A DNA stretch of 28,925 nucleotides from Nephromyces sp. MM_2019 (lineage: Eukaryota > Apicomplexa > Aconoidasida > Nephromycida): contig JADHZB010000593.1 in assembly GCA_015657535.1 (NCBI GenBank), forward strand, positions 8,658 through 37,582, in the 5' to 3' direction. Below, one piece after another: positions 9,935 through 20,884 of the stretch; the first letter of the stretch is position 1; each line of letters opens with the position of its first letter. The position numbers were made by a program, and so were the translations under genes. The notes beneath the pieces are model-generated. The model worked only from the letters and a program-made list of their open reading frames with translations, did not search any database and was not told where the DNA came from.

Positions 9935-11550
9935 TCTTCATTCCATTTTGCAGCGTTGCAAAGCCTTATCTAGGAAATCCTTTTTTTCTGGGAATCATCT
10001 TATTTTCGGCACTTTATATTGAAATTGCTAGCCAAGGAAAACTCATTCTCATTGAAACGACGGTAGTTCAAGATGAGTAACCTTTTGAGATATAGAAAAA
10101 ATTTTGTAGCTACAAAAGGAACAAGCAAAAACACGGGAAAGATTGCGTTTAGTGTAAATTAATCAAACTGCTATAAACATGGAATCCTCATTATTTTCTT
10201 ATATCTTACAATTTTTCAAATGCAAGTAAGAAATTTCTAGGGAAAAACTTCTTTCTGGGTGTGCTATTTTCGTAGCTATTTTAAGTTTAAACTTTCCTTC
10301 ACCATTACTATTAGACTCTAAAAAACTTATCAGATACAAACAGATGGGGGAAATGGAGCACAATGATGTAAGGTTGAAAAAAGTAACCATGACTTTCTAT
10401 TTCTAGCCGTAAATTCAATATGCACAAGTGAAGCAGTTTTTTTCATAACAAGCCTTGATTGATACGGAGTAAGCTTCTAGGAATATTAGTCCAATTTTTG
10501 TTAATTTCTTGAATTAGCCCTCAATAACACGATTTTATATGAACTAAATTCTATTTTTTTAGGATTTTGACCATAAAACTAATCAAACTTGGCAACAAAA
10601 AATTATTTCAGGAGATATGAAAGCGTCGAGTCTTAGGTGTGCTTCTCGCACGGATTTTTTTTTGGGAAGAAAAAACTTTTCAAACGGTTCTTCAACAGTA
10701 AAGATTTGGAGTGGTAGCATTTTCAGCACGTAGAAACATCTAGAAACTGTGTAGCAGCAGGTTTTATTTTTCTTACTGCTGGCTTTATCCCCGAATGAGT
10801 GACTTTTGCTGCAAAAATAGCGTCCTTTTGTGACTCTTACTGGTTACAGGTAAAACCAATCAAACTCTGAAAGTATATGCTTAAATCGCGAGTCTTAATA
10901 AAGAGGGCAGTAGCCATAAATGGCAACACCAACAGCCCCCTTTTAAAAAATTTTCCCGTCTTTCAGGCTTGTTACCTACAGAATTATACACAAAGTGACA
11001 GGAATTTCACCAAATTCTTTGAGATTTGTTGGTGAAAAACATCCTACTAATGATGTAAATATTCATTAAAAACAAAAAAAATTTCAAATTAAGAAAATCT
11101 AGCAAAGTGGAATGCAAGCTGAAAATTATATATCGGCACACAGATTTTATCTAGAAATCTTTAAAGGTTTAAGTACCTAACTAGCAGCTGCAAGTACTTG
11201 CGAAGACACATGAGTTAAATCGCTGATAAGTTTTATTTGCATCGAAAAACTAGCAAGGTGTGAGTCACACTGGTGCAATCGGTTCACGTTAGCAGGCTAC
11301 TTTCTCTAAAGAATTATCTTGAAATCTTGAAACGATTTTCGAAATTTTGAGCTTTTTGAAATTAGCTAGTGACTGCTCTAGCGACATACGGATAAGCCAG
11401 ATTAAAAATTAAGCTATTCCTACACTCTAAGGTGCGGAGTTCAAACAAGGTATGCAACAAAAGCTAGAATATCTGGGGTTTTCTCCTGATACTAGTAAAA
11501 AAATCAGCAATACTCGATTTAAAAAAGCGGGAAAATGACCATTAGATTAG

Positions 11551-11772
11551 CATTTCAAATCATATATACAGAAAAAAAGTCCTTTTTCTTGTGTAAAACT
11601 AGGCTTATTATCTGCAATTACTAAACAAAAAAGCCTAAACCGGTCATGCATCCGAATAAGATGGTGCATTGAAGCGATTCTTTATTCTCTGCATCCAACT
11701 TACGGAGAATCTCGCGGGGCTGCTATGAGGCCTGGGACTTTTACTTGTGAGTACATGCTGTCCACTAGGTAG
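11551..11772 (+). other. 73-codon coding-like frame
   Basis: The frame is open from 11551 to TAG at 11770-11772 and includes YSLHPTYGESRGAAMRPG. A possible acceptor (catatatacag) ends near 11571 and a possible donor (GTGAGTAC) begins near 11747, so it may be an internal exon. No family is recognised. It could be chance. Confidence 0.2.
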
Positions 11773-12540
11773 AAATCTTCTCTATAAAAAAAGATCAGCG
11801 AAAAAGTGAAGAAGGACCGCTCTTGCTTCGTTTTTACAAAGACAAAGGCCATCTGAATCGACGACTCATTGAACGAGGAAATTTTCAGCGCACAAAAGCC
11901 GTTTTTTGTACCACAAAAAAGCGTAAATTAAACACCATTGTGATTCTTTTTCCTAGTTTGCTCCATCAAAAATAAATTTTGCCATGAGCATAAAAATATC
12001 TAATTTTTTTTAAAAGGTGTTCATGAACCCCAATGCTTATAGCTCCAAATTTTTTGTACTTAAAAAAAAACAAGCATGGCTTTGCCAGATAATATCTGCG
12101 ACCATAATAAAAATAACAATGGCGATTAATTTTTTCATATAAATACAAAAAAAAAACGATGACACAAAGGGTAAAATGCTCCCATTATACGTGAAGATCC
12201 CCAAAAAAAAGATAAGAACATTCTTGTCTTCCGAAACATAGCTCTACGCGTGGTAAGCAAGCGAAGCTAGGCACAGCGCAGGGCGAGTTGGGAGGTCCTA
12301 CATTTTTGTGCCGTCGAGCATAGCGGCTTAAAGCGAAGAGAAAAAAAAACCAAAGTTTTCGCCTTTGAAAGAAAAAGTCATCTGTAGGGCTACGGAGCTT
12401 GACATTTACAAGTTCGTTACCTTGTAAAAGATAACAAAAGAAAACTCTCGGGCTGATGCTACCATTTAGATCTATGCATCGCTCAAACTATAATAGCTAC
12501 TGCGGATACTCAGTTCCAAAAAAATATAGAGATACCTAAC

Positions 12541-12568
12541 AAGAGCTAGGAAATAGCCTAGCTTTTTT
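12541..12568. other. Hairpin followed by T run
   Basis: AGCTAGG, loop AAATAG, CCTAGCT, then a T run form a 7-bp stem that extends to about 10 bp with one G-U pair. In bacteria this would resemble an intrinsic terminator. In this eukaryotic context it could mark the end of a small Pol III transcript or be chance. No A/B-box or snRNA-like gene was seen upstream. Confidence 0.4.
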
Positions 12569-13472
12569 GATGGAAAATGGTAATTTTGGATAACTAAATG
12601 CATTTTTTACTATGACGCTCCGGTAAGTCAAAGTTAGGAATACATGAGATTTCATTAGCATTGCTTTACCTTTACAAAGTACTGAGATGCTTCATTAACC
12701 TCTGAAAAGCCAGTTTATTAGTCTTTCTTGATGTATTCCCAAAAAATAAAAGACAGCAACCCAAATGCTTTTCTGCGTAACTGCCTTTTTTTAAACTAGA
12801 TTAAGACTAGCCTCACAATGCTCACAGTCCAGCGACCTCGGTAACGTCAAAAACGCGATGAAGCTACAAAGATCTAATCCTATAAGTTTTCTACAGAGAT
12901 ACTGATTAAAATAAGACATTCTCGAATTGCAGGTAAAGCTCTTCTAAAATATCTAAACCCTTGAAAAATTCACCGTGCGGTTTTTGTTTTTGGTACTTTG
13001 GATCTAATATTATTCGAGAAGAATATATAGCCCCATTTTTAGATTAGGCCACCAATGAAAAAACCAAAGATGCCAAAATTTTATACATTGAAGCAATGCA
13101 GAAAGATACAGTCAAGCATAAATCACTCTTGAATGTGTTTTTCTAATTAAAAAATAATTCCGACAGGCAAGCAACTGTTTGAAAAGCAGCGAAGAAGGAA
13201 TTGTGGAAGATTTTCTTGGCTTTAATGGAAAATATGTTTGGAGGTATACATTGCGATTAGCCAATCGGTACAAATAGTAGTCAACGCATAGATAACGCCA
13301 TTTTTATTTTTTAGCTAAAAGACACCTTTATACCTTTTATAGTTTGTAAAAGCTTTATCACCGAAAACTTTGAGGCTGCAGCATACACCCAGGGAAGGAA
13401 TCAGGAATGGGACTTGAGGGGAAACCACACACATAAATTCATATAGTTTGTACAGTGATGTGCAGAGAATAA

Positions 13473-13706
13473 CTAACAAAAATAAACTTTACATGTGGTA
13501 CTATCGCTGGAGTGATATCCTTTCAGTAATTGTAGGTAGTAGTAACCGTTTTGTATCTTATGCGCAGCTGGTGCAGTAGCGAAAACATTTAAATTACTAG
13601 CATGAAACCAAATTTGTATAAATCCCATCTTTGCGCTACCATTATGCTTAGCTGGTTCGTGCTTTGAAAGTACTGATGATATGGCGCAAGATAACAGCTC
13701 ACCCAT
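13473..13706 (-). CDS. Doubtful 77-codon ORF
   Basis: A true ATG at 13706-13704 opens a 77-residue frame with no recognisable motif. It is isolated in AT-rich DNA without visible splice partners. It is listed because it is one of the few ATG-started frames of the interval. Confidence 0.15.
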   Translation of the reverse strand: MGELLSCAISSVLSKHEPAKHNGSAKMGFIQIWFHASNLNVFATAPAAHKIQNGYYYLQLLKGYHSSDSTTCKVYFC

Positions 13707-13889
13707 CGCTCATGGTATGTTTCTTTAAGTTGAGCCCGAAAGCTACCAAAAATGCGTCGAAAAAGATTTAATGTGGAACATTGCGCTGACTCTCGCTAGT
13801 GGCATTTTTGATTTTCTTTGCAGTGGTGCTTAATGTACCAGAGGTTACTGAATCTCTTCTAGCAGCTTATGAAAAGCTAAAAAAAACTT

Positions 13890-14165
13890 GTGGGCGTTAA
13901 CTTCTTGCTAAAACGAGTCACTGCAGTGATTCTATCAGGGTACCACAAGAATATCTCAATCGGTTTGGAAACAGGAAAAAGTTATGCTAAGAACATTGAT
14001 GTTATTTGCAAAAAAAACCCAATGCAAAAGTATCACCTTTTCCCATATCATGGAAGCTGTGCTACGCTACCTCTAGGTCAGCTACAGATAGTACTCAAAA
14101 AAATTGCTTACGAAGATTACATTGAAAATTTGCCAAGTTCTATTGAACTCTTTAGCCTCTATTGA
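13890..14165 (+). other. Doubtful 91-codon frame without ATG start
   Basis: Open from a TAA just upstream (13878-13880) to a TGA at 14163-14165. There is no ATG near its 5' end, so it would have to be an internal or terminal exon. It includes FPYHGSCATLPLGQLQIVLK. No family is recognised. Confidence 0.18.
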
Positions 14166-15026
14166 TATACTGGTATATATAAATGGCACTTCCCTCAGCT
14201 TAAATGCTAATAGAACTGTTGCACGAGTGCTTGGAGGTAGGTAATGGCTGCCATTGCATTACACCGATCAGGTAATTTTGCTAATAACGCATTAGCTAAA
14301 GTATTTTTTTGCAAGACGATATTATAGCTTTATCATAATCAAAGAAATTACTTTTCTGGATTGCTTTAATAAATACTTTGCTGCAAAAATTGAAAGGAAA
14401 TCATGTAATATCTGCAAGGCATTTCTGGATTAAAATTTTAGATTGATACGCCCATTATACGCGATGTACCCAGAGGGGCTCTTTTAATAAGGAGAGTGAT
14501 AGAAAGGAGTATCTCTTCTATTTGTCCACTATCGGAAATAAATGAGCTAAGCATAGAAATCTAACCTGAACATGCAGCATATCACTTTTTATGAGGTAAC
14601 AGACATTTAGCTCCAAGAATATCTCGACTGATGCATTTTGCAGAGTTGCATGTACACAAGCTAGACCAGTGAACTGTTGCGCGAATTCCAGTACAAATGT
14701 GTATGCGTAGTAGAGTCACTTTAAAATAAGTTCAGCAGAAGTTATTTAATTATGGTAACATTCTTACGAAGGATTCTATGACTCGAGTCGCGCACACAAT
14801 CCGTTAATATCACGTCATACTCCTCTCTTCAAGTATCCCCAGCTTGGAGCCTAGGTAAAGTGGAAAATTCTCTGCGCTCCGTCAAACAGGCATTAAAATT
14901 ATAACTAGTTAAGTTAGTTATAGCAGTGCACAAAAAAATAACTAGAGACTCGCATTGAGCCCCATGATATAGTGGGGCGTGCAGGGCAAATGTAGGCTTC
15001 CAACATACCTATAAATTTGCTACTCA

Positions 15027-15302
15027 TTGATATCAAGGCTGGCGACAGGCACCAAGCTATCACCTGCGTGTTTGCATCGATTGAGTTGGTTCAATCAATT
15101 TCATGGGATAACTGAGGGAGGTACTCTTGTTAGTTACTGCTGTTATCCCCATGGATTTGGTATTTCAGTGAAAAATCTTCCTGCCATTCTACGTGGGGAT
15201 TCTAAGCACACATGGACCGACAAAAAAAGGAGAAGAATACTCGCTTGCAAGACTAATATTGTAGGATCCACAAGAAGATTTTACTCGTCAAATTTAGGCT
15301 GA
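15027..15302 (+). other. Doubtful 91-codon frame without ATG start
   Basis: An open frame with mixed composition containing WFNQFHGITEGG and HTWTDKKRRR. It has no ATG at its 5' end and no recognised domain. It may be a decayed gene fragment or chance. Confidence 0.18.
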
Positions 15303-15934
15303 AATGATCGGAAATTGCGTTAACGGCAGAAACCAACTAAAGAGTAGCTGAAACCAGAGCAAAACTCTTAAGATTTCAGCGGATACTGCACCTAAATAAA
15401 ACTCACTCCTCAAAGTTGCTCTGTGCATCAATCGCTACGAAAATCTAGAGGACACGAAGAAAGAAACTAAATAGAAGCTGCCTATCCTTCCAATTTAGCT
15501 TATAATTACAATACTTATGACCTTGCAGAATAAAGCTTGCAGGGATGTGAATCTTGCAGCGAGTGGTAGATACACATACTAGAGTTAAAGGATTCATAAA
15601 CTGCATACCCATCATTGCTAGGTGAATCATACAGGAGGGAGAGCACTCGTATAATTATGGCAGGCCTATCTTACTAGGTAGTATCGCATATGGCAAGCCT
15701 ACCTTAAAAAAACCTGAAAAACCATTAAATTCTGCTCCTGCAAGCGTATATTAAACGCTTCTCTCTGGTGGAGGAAAATGGTGGGAAACGGCAGTTACTG
15801 GATAAAATGGAAGAGCCAAATATCTTTATAGACGGCGCATTTAGAAAAAAATATTGTGTGAGCTGATCAGTCCAATCACACACATAATCAATCTTGTACG
15901 CATGGCAATCAAATCACACAGACGCACACTCTCA

Positions 15935-16020
15935 TAAGCACACCATCCAGGTCACCCAGACACTCCCTCGTAAGCACACCATCCAGGTCACCCAGACACT
16001 CCCTCGTAAGCACACCATCC
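15935..16020. repeat. 36-bp tandem repeat, about 2.4 copies
   Basis: The unit beginning TAAGCACACCATCCAG recurs at 15935, 15971 and 16007. The first two units are nearly identical and the third breaks down. The period is exactly 12 codons, so any frame through it gives a repeating peptide, but the surrounding DNA is a CA tract with no gene evidence. There are no unique spacers, so it is not a CRISPR array. Confidence 0.85.
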
Positions 16021-16509
16021 ACACCACGCGTGCACACTCTCTCATAACCACACAGCACAGCTCACACACAACTTGTTCACCCTCACTGTGAATGCAATTG
16101 ACTTGTGTGTAGTATCTTCATGAAATTGTTTTCCAAAATTCACAACAAACCCTTAGGTACGTAGATATTTTCATTGATAGCCGGGAGGTTTTGGCTGCTC
16201 TTAAAGATGTAAGTGAGTGACAGTACCTCACTAACCTATCATTCTCTGCCTGCCATAGCTTCGACTCTGGGCTATCAGATTGACTATCTCAAAGCTATGA
16301 TATGCTCTTGCAGGCTAGTTTTCCTTCAGCTAACTAAAGTTTGGAAATAAGTATCATCTGATTTATTCTTAGCTAGAAGGGTGATATTTTTAGAAGCGTA
16401 TAACTTCAATTGTTTACTCTCCATCTTCAATGATATGAGAGGGTATCGGTCTTTCAATATGTGACTTGTGTTCGTGAAAAGAGAGTAGCCTGTAACCCTC
16501 GCATTTTCC

Positions 16510-16625
16510 TCTGGCTGCAGACTTTTTGTGCGTGTTTTTGTGTGTCTATTTGTTTTTGTGTGTAGTTGTACGTACGTATGGATTTGTGTGTGCTTTTTGT
16601 GCGTGTACGTTGGAACTCTAAGAAA
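16510..16625. repeat. TG-rich tract
   Basis: The plus strand carries many TGTG runs interrupted by TTTT and ACG. It lies just upstream of the Trp-rich gene and may be its intron or 5' flank. Confidence 0.6.
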
Positions 16626-16872
16626 GAGTGCTTTGGTGCACTACATGTACAAACTTACTATGCATTGCATGGTTTCTTCAAGCCTCTCGATATATTCTTG
16701 TGTTTTTGACCATCTCACGGCCTCTATCATTTCCTGGGAATATGGTATTGATGCTGAAGTCCTCTTTCCTCATAACAGAGTAGCTCTCAAAAGGTTAAGA
16801 ACAGTTTTGTATTTCCCCCATCCTCATTAACGGCACCTACCTCTCTTTCTGCTATACTTTCCCGCTTCCTCC

Positions 16873-17235
16873 ATGACCCTTCGAACATCAGCTGCACCGT
16901 CCGATTTCCCCCACTTCCTCTCTTGGTATGGGAAGGTCCCAGATTTTGAGTATCTTTCATCCTCAGCATATCCTTGGCACTGTGGTGATGAGTGGTATGT
17001 CTGGCGGATTGCAGGCTTAACCTCGCTCTCTCTGCCTCGTATTCATCATGCTCGAGTAGACGGGAAATATGCGTCTTTATGGAGAGAAAGTCTTGAAGAC
17101 CTCGTTGAATGCTATCGTATTCGTTGGATGGAATATCCTCGCCGCCCCGCTGCTTGGAGGAATCGCTTTATAGCCAAATATCCGATTAATGACGTATGGA
17201 CTTACAAGACACCTCCTCTGTCTGTAAACGACTAG
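16873..17235 (+). CDS. Small Trp-rich hypothetical protein, 120 residues
   Basis: The frame runs from ATG at 16873 to TAG at 17233-17235. It contains eight Trp residues, including HCGDEWYVWRIAG, RWMEYP and AAWRNRF, and has no obvious membrane segment. Such compact, Trp/Arg-rich sequences are common among accessory subunits of mitochondrial complexes, but that is analogy only; I do not recognise the family. A pyrimidine-rich stretch ending gaacatcag (16889) could instead be a 3' splice site, which would make this an exon. The same frame is coding-like upstream (16640-16827, before a TAA) and after the TAG (17236-17289), so its limits are uncertain. Confidence 0.5.
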   Translation: MTLRTSAAPSDFPHFLSWYGKVPDFEYLSSSAYPWHCGDEWYVWRIAGLTSLSLPRIHHARVDGKYASLWRESLEDLVECYRIRWMEYPRRPAAWRNRFIAKYPINDVWTYKTPPLSVND

Positions 17236-17425
17236 CGAGGAGCTGATTTTTTTGAGGCTATCAGGCAAGGAATGCATGCTATACACCGTTAAAGCTGTGA
17301 ATTGGTCGGTTTAACTTTGCGTGTGTGTGTGCGTATTGTTTAAACATAGATTCATCTATGTATTCATATATTTATCCTTCATTGTATATATATGCGTGCA
17401 TTTAGCTTTGCTGTTGATTTTTAGC

Positions 17426-17806
17426 ATGAAGATGTATGCTTTCGTTTGTATTGGTAATTTATTATCTGCATGCTTATATGTAGGGGAGAATCGTAAAAAA
17501 TTGACTTTTTTTGTCAACTCCCAGCTCAGTAGTAATGGCTGTGATGTTTATGATGTGAGTCTGCTACGAGTCATCACAAATCTAGTAATATTGCTATGCA
17601 ATTTTTCCTCAGATACCTGCTTATCATTGCCTTCTCATCTTTATAAACTTTTCGATTTTTGTGGTTTTTTCATGAGTATTTGCCTCGTATTTTTTTCACT
17701 TTCTGCATTTCATGTATACGTTTTTCATGAGCATTTTCCTTATGAGTGGCTGCCTACTATAGTATTACTCTACCCAAAATCTTTGCAGCATTGGAAAGAT
17801 TATTGA
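17426..17806 (+). CDS. Hydrophobic ORF, possible membrane protein, 126 residues
   Basis: From ATG at 17426 the frame gives two hydrophobic stretches rich in Leu, Phe and Val, around VITNLVILLC and FCGFFMSICLVFFSL, separated by a polar loop. It ends LQHWKDY then TGA. T-rich DNA readily yields hydrophobic frames by chance, so support is weak. It could also be an exon of the upstream gene. Confidence 0.25.
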   Translation: MKMYAFVCIGNLLSACLYVGENRKKLTFFVNSQLSSNGCDVYDVSLLRVITNLVILLCNFSSDTCLSLPSHLYKLFDFCGFFMSICLVFFSLSAFHVYVFHEHFPYEWLPTIVLLYPKSLQHWKDY

Positions 17807-17809
17807 TTT

Positions 17810-18374
17810 TTTCAGACACTCAAAAGTCCCATCATCCATGTCTCGGCGCTTGTATCTGCATGCCAATGCATATGTATTCATCACACTTAAAGTCAGTTTT
17901 AGAAATATCTCATTTTTGATATTACTGGATTAGATTTCGATACCCTCCTGGTAAAATTTCGTCTAAATTGCTCTAAAAAAGTGGATACTCGACTATATAT
18001 CCATCTATCTAGCGTTATTCTCCTTTTTTTCAGTGAAGACAAGTCTAAAACAGCGATAATAAAACATCCCGCTTCTTATATATCTGCAACTACCCCCCCC
18101 TTGAGAATCTCTGAAACGTCATTTTTCCCATTGTTTTTTGTGCAGGTTCTGCCACCTCCTGCCCTTTGGTGTTAATTTGAAAAAGGCGATATTGTATAGT
18201 TCTTTTCGCTTTTTTTTATAAGAAAAAAAAGAGTTCCACTCTGATCCTGTATAGTTTATAACGTCACTTTTTGCCTGTGTTTTTAAAGCATAACTTTGTG
18301 GCAACCATTGCTCTATTCGCGGAAACGAAATAGTCTTTTATAAAAATCCCTCCCTTCATCTGCCATTTGCTCCT
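17810..18374. other. Upstream flank of the 732-residue gene
   Basis: T-rich sequence with no supported gene. An A/T hairpin (C, eight T, ataag, eight A, G) lies near 18210-18232. The ATG of the next gene follows a pyrimidine-rich stretch. Confidence 0.5.
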
Positions 18375-20573
18375 ATGGAGGTCCCTTGTGATAGCATCTC
18401 AAGCGAAAAACTCCTGCAGGATGAAGAATATGATGTGGAAAATCCTGCTTCGTCTTCTTTTCCCGATGCGAAAAATTCAAGGGAAAAAAAAAAAAAAAAG
18501 AAGAAAAAAAAAAATTCCAATAACTTAGAGCCTATAGAATCTGCAGAGAGTGCTAATAACCTTGCCTTGAGCTCGCTGACTGGGAGCACTCTTTCTGCTT
18601 CCACTCGCAAAGTAGGATCTGCCTCAACGCCTCCTCATCTTTCATCAATATTTCATTGCTCTCCCTACGATTTTGCGGCTTTATGCGAAGAGTTTTCAAC
18701 CGTTTGTAAGTTGCATGAAGCTCTCCAAAAAACAATAAACGCGATTGATAAGTTTATGTCAATGCGTACTATATGGTTTGCTGATATCCACTTTTTTAGA
18801 TACTTTAACATGACCGCACTAAGTTTTCTTGTTGAAGATAAATTAAAAGGATATCTTAAACCACCCTCAATGTTGAAATATACTGGAAGAGATTCACTTT
18901 GGACTGTGCTAAGTTATGATAAAACCAAGTGTGATGATGACCCTATACTCTTGAATCACATAGAACCCCCCTGGCCCAGCGAGAAGTCGGGAATGAGGCA
19001 GCAAGAAGAAGGTTTTTGTGGCGAAACTGAAAATTATGCTGACAGCATGAGCTTCGTGCCTCATAAATCTAAGGTAGGTAATCATCAACAACGGCAAGAA
19101 GTTTTTAGAAGCTTTGTAATTCAGCTTGCTGAACGGCTTGATTTATGCTATAAAGAAGATGATGGAGAAGTTGAGAAATATGGAGGTGATGGCGACGATG
19201 ATGGAGAAGTTGAGAAATCTGAAGAAGGTGCTGGAGACGATGATGGAGACGATGATGAAGATGATGAGAAATATAAAAAACATGAAAAACTTGACGATAA
19301 AGTGGCTGAAAAATACAAAGTAGCTGAAAAGCGTGAAGATAAAAAAGATCGGGTAGAATTTGAAGGCAACTCAAATTCTTACCGAGAAGTACGGCCAAAA
19401 TTTCGCGAATTTGTTCAGCTTCGGAGCACTCCTGGGGAGAGGCTTAGTAGCTGCACGCTGCCAAGCGAGAGCATGGAACTTCAAGGTGAAAAGATGGAAT
19501 TTGGTGGGAAAACAATGGAAATGAAGCAGACAAAAGGTGAAAACCTAGGGATGGCGAAGCCTGAGTCGTTTGAAGTCGATACCATGCTGAATTTTGAAGT
19601 TTCAAGAAGGGATCTTTCACTGCTGTACCCGACATATGAGTGTGTGCAAGCTTCTAAACCATTCGTGCTTGACGATTATGCCCGCAGGAAGGCGAGTAGG
19701 GAGAAAAATGAGCTCGTTGCAGGGCAAGTGATTGTGTCTCATCGCAATGATGAGGCTAGCGTGAATGCTCAGTCATGCAAATCGCCTCTAAACCCTTCAA
19801 AAACGCTCAGCTTAAGCCAAAAAGATGGAATTCCCTGTTCTTCCCACAGTTTTTTCAGCTTTGAAGATTTACATGAGAATCTTTGGTTTCGGAAGGACCA
19901 CCAAGTGTCACCTTTTATGTGGAGGATCCCCCCTTATCTTGGCGTTGGAAAACGCTGTTTCACGAATAGGACTTCTCCTCCCGATAGCCTCCTTAGCCTT
20001 GCATCGGTGCCGTACGAATTCGAGGCCTTTATGAACCGATTGCTGAAGTCAATAGAGGGGAGTCTGACCAAAATATCGGATGCTCCGCTCTGGGAGTTAG
20101 CGGAAACTTTTCTCGGCTTAGCTGAAGACAGCGAAATCTTATACTATTCGATAAGTAACACTATAGACTTTTATCTTAATGCTGACATCAAAGAAGAGGG
20201 GTTAGATTTTTTTAGCAAAGTAAAGCATGATGAAGACTTCTTGCAGGATGAAACGAAATCGCCGGTTGAAGAGCTAGAAAAGGGCTTAAAAGCATCATTT
20301 CCGGGTTATTTAGGGCTTTCAAATTGGTTTAGTCGCGAGGCTAGTCCTTACAGTCGCATTAAATCTGCTCTATATGGAAAAGAAAAGAAAAACGCTACGT
20401 ATGAGATTATGCTACTGGAGTTACAGCACATCTTTAAACGATCGAAAACTAGTTATAACTCGCTTACGGGGATTCAGTGGTTTCTTGAGAGTTTGGACTA
20501 TCTTTTCTTCAATTACGACAATTTCTTACTTGATGAAGATGAGAAGGAAGCTTTTAGGCCGGAGAACTTTTAG
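18375..20573 (+). CDS. Hypothetical protein with poly-Lys and acidic inserts, 732 residues
   Basis: A single frame runs from ATG at 18375 to TAG at 20571. Residues 38-46 are a Lys run encoded by an A-rich tract. Residues about 90-195 form a structured-looking segment (FHCSPYDFAALCEEF, WFADIHFFRYFNM). Residues about 255-310 are highly acidic, with DDG and EK repeats. The last 200 residues are again well-folded in appearance, Leu/Phe-rich, from YEFEAFMNRLL to LDYLFFNYDNFLLDEDE. No known domain is recognised. Conserved-looking blocks separated by low-complexity inserts are typical of protist nuclear genes. It may extend through an 80-nt intron into 20697-20863 (see that entry), although two in-frame stops precede the donor. 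Confidence 0.8.
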   Translation: MEVPCDSISSEKLLQDEEYDVENPASSSFPDAKNSREKKKKKKKKKNSNNLEPIESAESANNLALSSLTGSTLSASTRKVGSASTPPHLSSIFHCSPYDFAALCEEFSTVCKLHEALQKTINAIDKFMSMRTIWFADIHFFRYFNMTALSFLVEDKLKGYLKPPSMLKYTGRDSLWTVLSYDKTKCDDDPILLNHIEPPWPSEKSGMRQQEEGFCGETENYADSMSFVPHKSKVGNHQQRQEVFRSFVIQLAERLDLCYKEDDGEVEKYGGDGDDDGEVEKSEEGAGDDDGDDDEDDEKYKKHEKLDDKVAEKYKVAEKREDKKDRVEFEGNSNSYREVRPKFREFVQLRSTPGERLSSCTLPSESMELQGEKMEFGGKTMEMKQTKGENLGMAKPESFEVDTMLNFEVSRRDLSLLYPTYECVQASKPFVLDDYARRKASREKNELVAGQVIVSHRNDEASVNAQSCKSPLNPSKTLSLSQKDGIPCSSHSFFSFEDLHENLWFRKDHQVSPFMWRIPPYLGVGKRCFTNRTSPPDSLLSLASVPYEFEAFMNRLLKSIEGSLTKISDAPLWELAETFLGLAEDSEILYYSISNTIDFYLNADIKEEGLDFFSKVKHDEDFLQDETKSPVEELEKGLKASFPGYLGLSNWFSREASPYSRIKSALYGKEKKNATYEIMLLELQHIFKRSKTSYNSLTGIQWFLESLDYLFFNYDNFLLDEDEKEAFRPENF

Positions 20574-20696
20574 TGGAAGCTTTAAAAAGCAGCCTTGGAA
20601 TGGAAGGATTTTGAAGGTGTTTTTTGTGTTTTTTGTGTTTTGTGTGTTTGTTTATTGTGTGTTTTTGCGTGTGTTCTTTTGTTTTTCCTGTTGAAG

Positions 20697-20863
20697 AAGT
20701 AGCAGCGTTGATTAGAGTAGTCTTGAATATATTAACCCTGGAATTAAGGATGCAATTGAAACCGCCCCAAAGGGAGGAGAGGGACGATTTGAAGGTGGCT
20801 GGGAGACGTATTGCAGAGAATCTATTAGTGGTAGTTGATTTATTTTTTAAAGAGTTTCGTTGA
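20697..20863 (+). CDS. Coding-like exon downstream of the 732-residue gene
   Basis: After a TG/T-rich 80-nt stretch (20617-20696) that starts GTGTTTTTTGTG and ends tttttcctgttgaag, this frame gives amphipathic helices, including VAALIRVVLNILTLELRMQL and VAGRRIAENLLVVVDLFFK, and ends in TGA. Its phase matches donor GAAG/gtg at 20616 in the frame of the upstream gene, but TAG (20571) and TAA (20583) lie in that frame between. It is therefore a terminal exon of an unknown transcript, an alternative 3' exon, or part of the upstream protein if those codons are read. Confidence 0.4.
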
Positions 20864-20884
20864 GTGAATTAAACAAGAAGAATA

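Larger units (their letters stand above)
9940..15800. other. AT-rich, gene-poor interval
   Basis: Nearly 6 kb holds no frame longer than about 90 codons, apart from frames that contain TAA/TAG. Homopolymer A and T runs are common, and the (TG)n/(CA)n tracts that fill most other non-coding DNA in the window are almost absent. Short frames inside it are listed separately. No tRNA or snRNA signature was seen by eye. It may be intergenic, a large intron or an old insertion. Confidence 0.55.

Noticed and set aside
9940..15800. tRNA, rRNA or snRNA genes in the gene-poor interval
   Set aside because: Scanning by eye for B-box (GGTTCGA-like) sequences, cloverleaf stems and U-snRNA cores gave no convincing hit.
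15935..16020. Possible CRISPR-like array from 36-bp units
   Set aside because: The units are directly adjacent copies with no unique spacers, and the window is eukaryotic.
16792..16889. Intron GTTAAG...CATCAG joining the upstream frame to the Trp-rich gene
   Set aside because: Splice signals are good, but the junction puts the downstream exon in a frame that soon meets a TGA.
19105..19398. Minus-strand His/Leu/Ser-rich frames opposite the acidic region
   Set aside because: They are shadows of the low-complexity Asp/Glu/Lys codons of the 732-residue gene.
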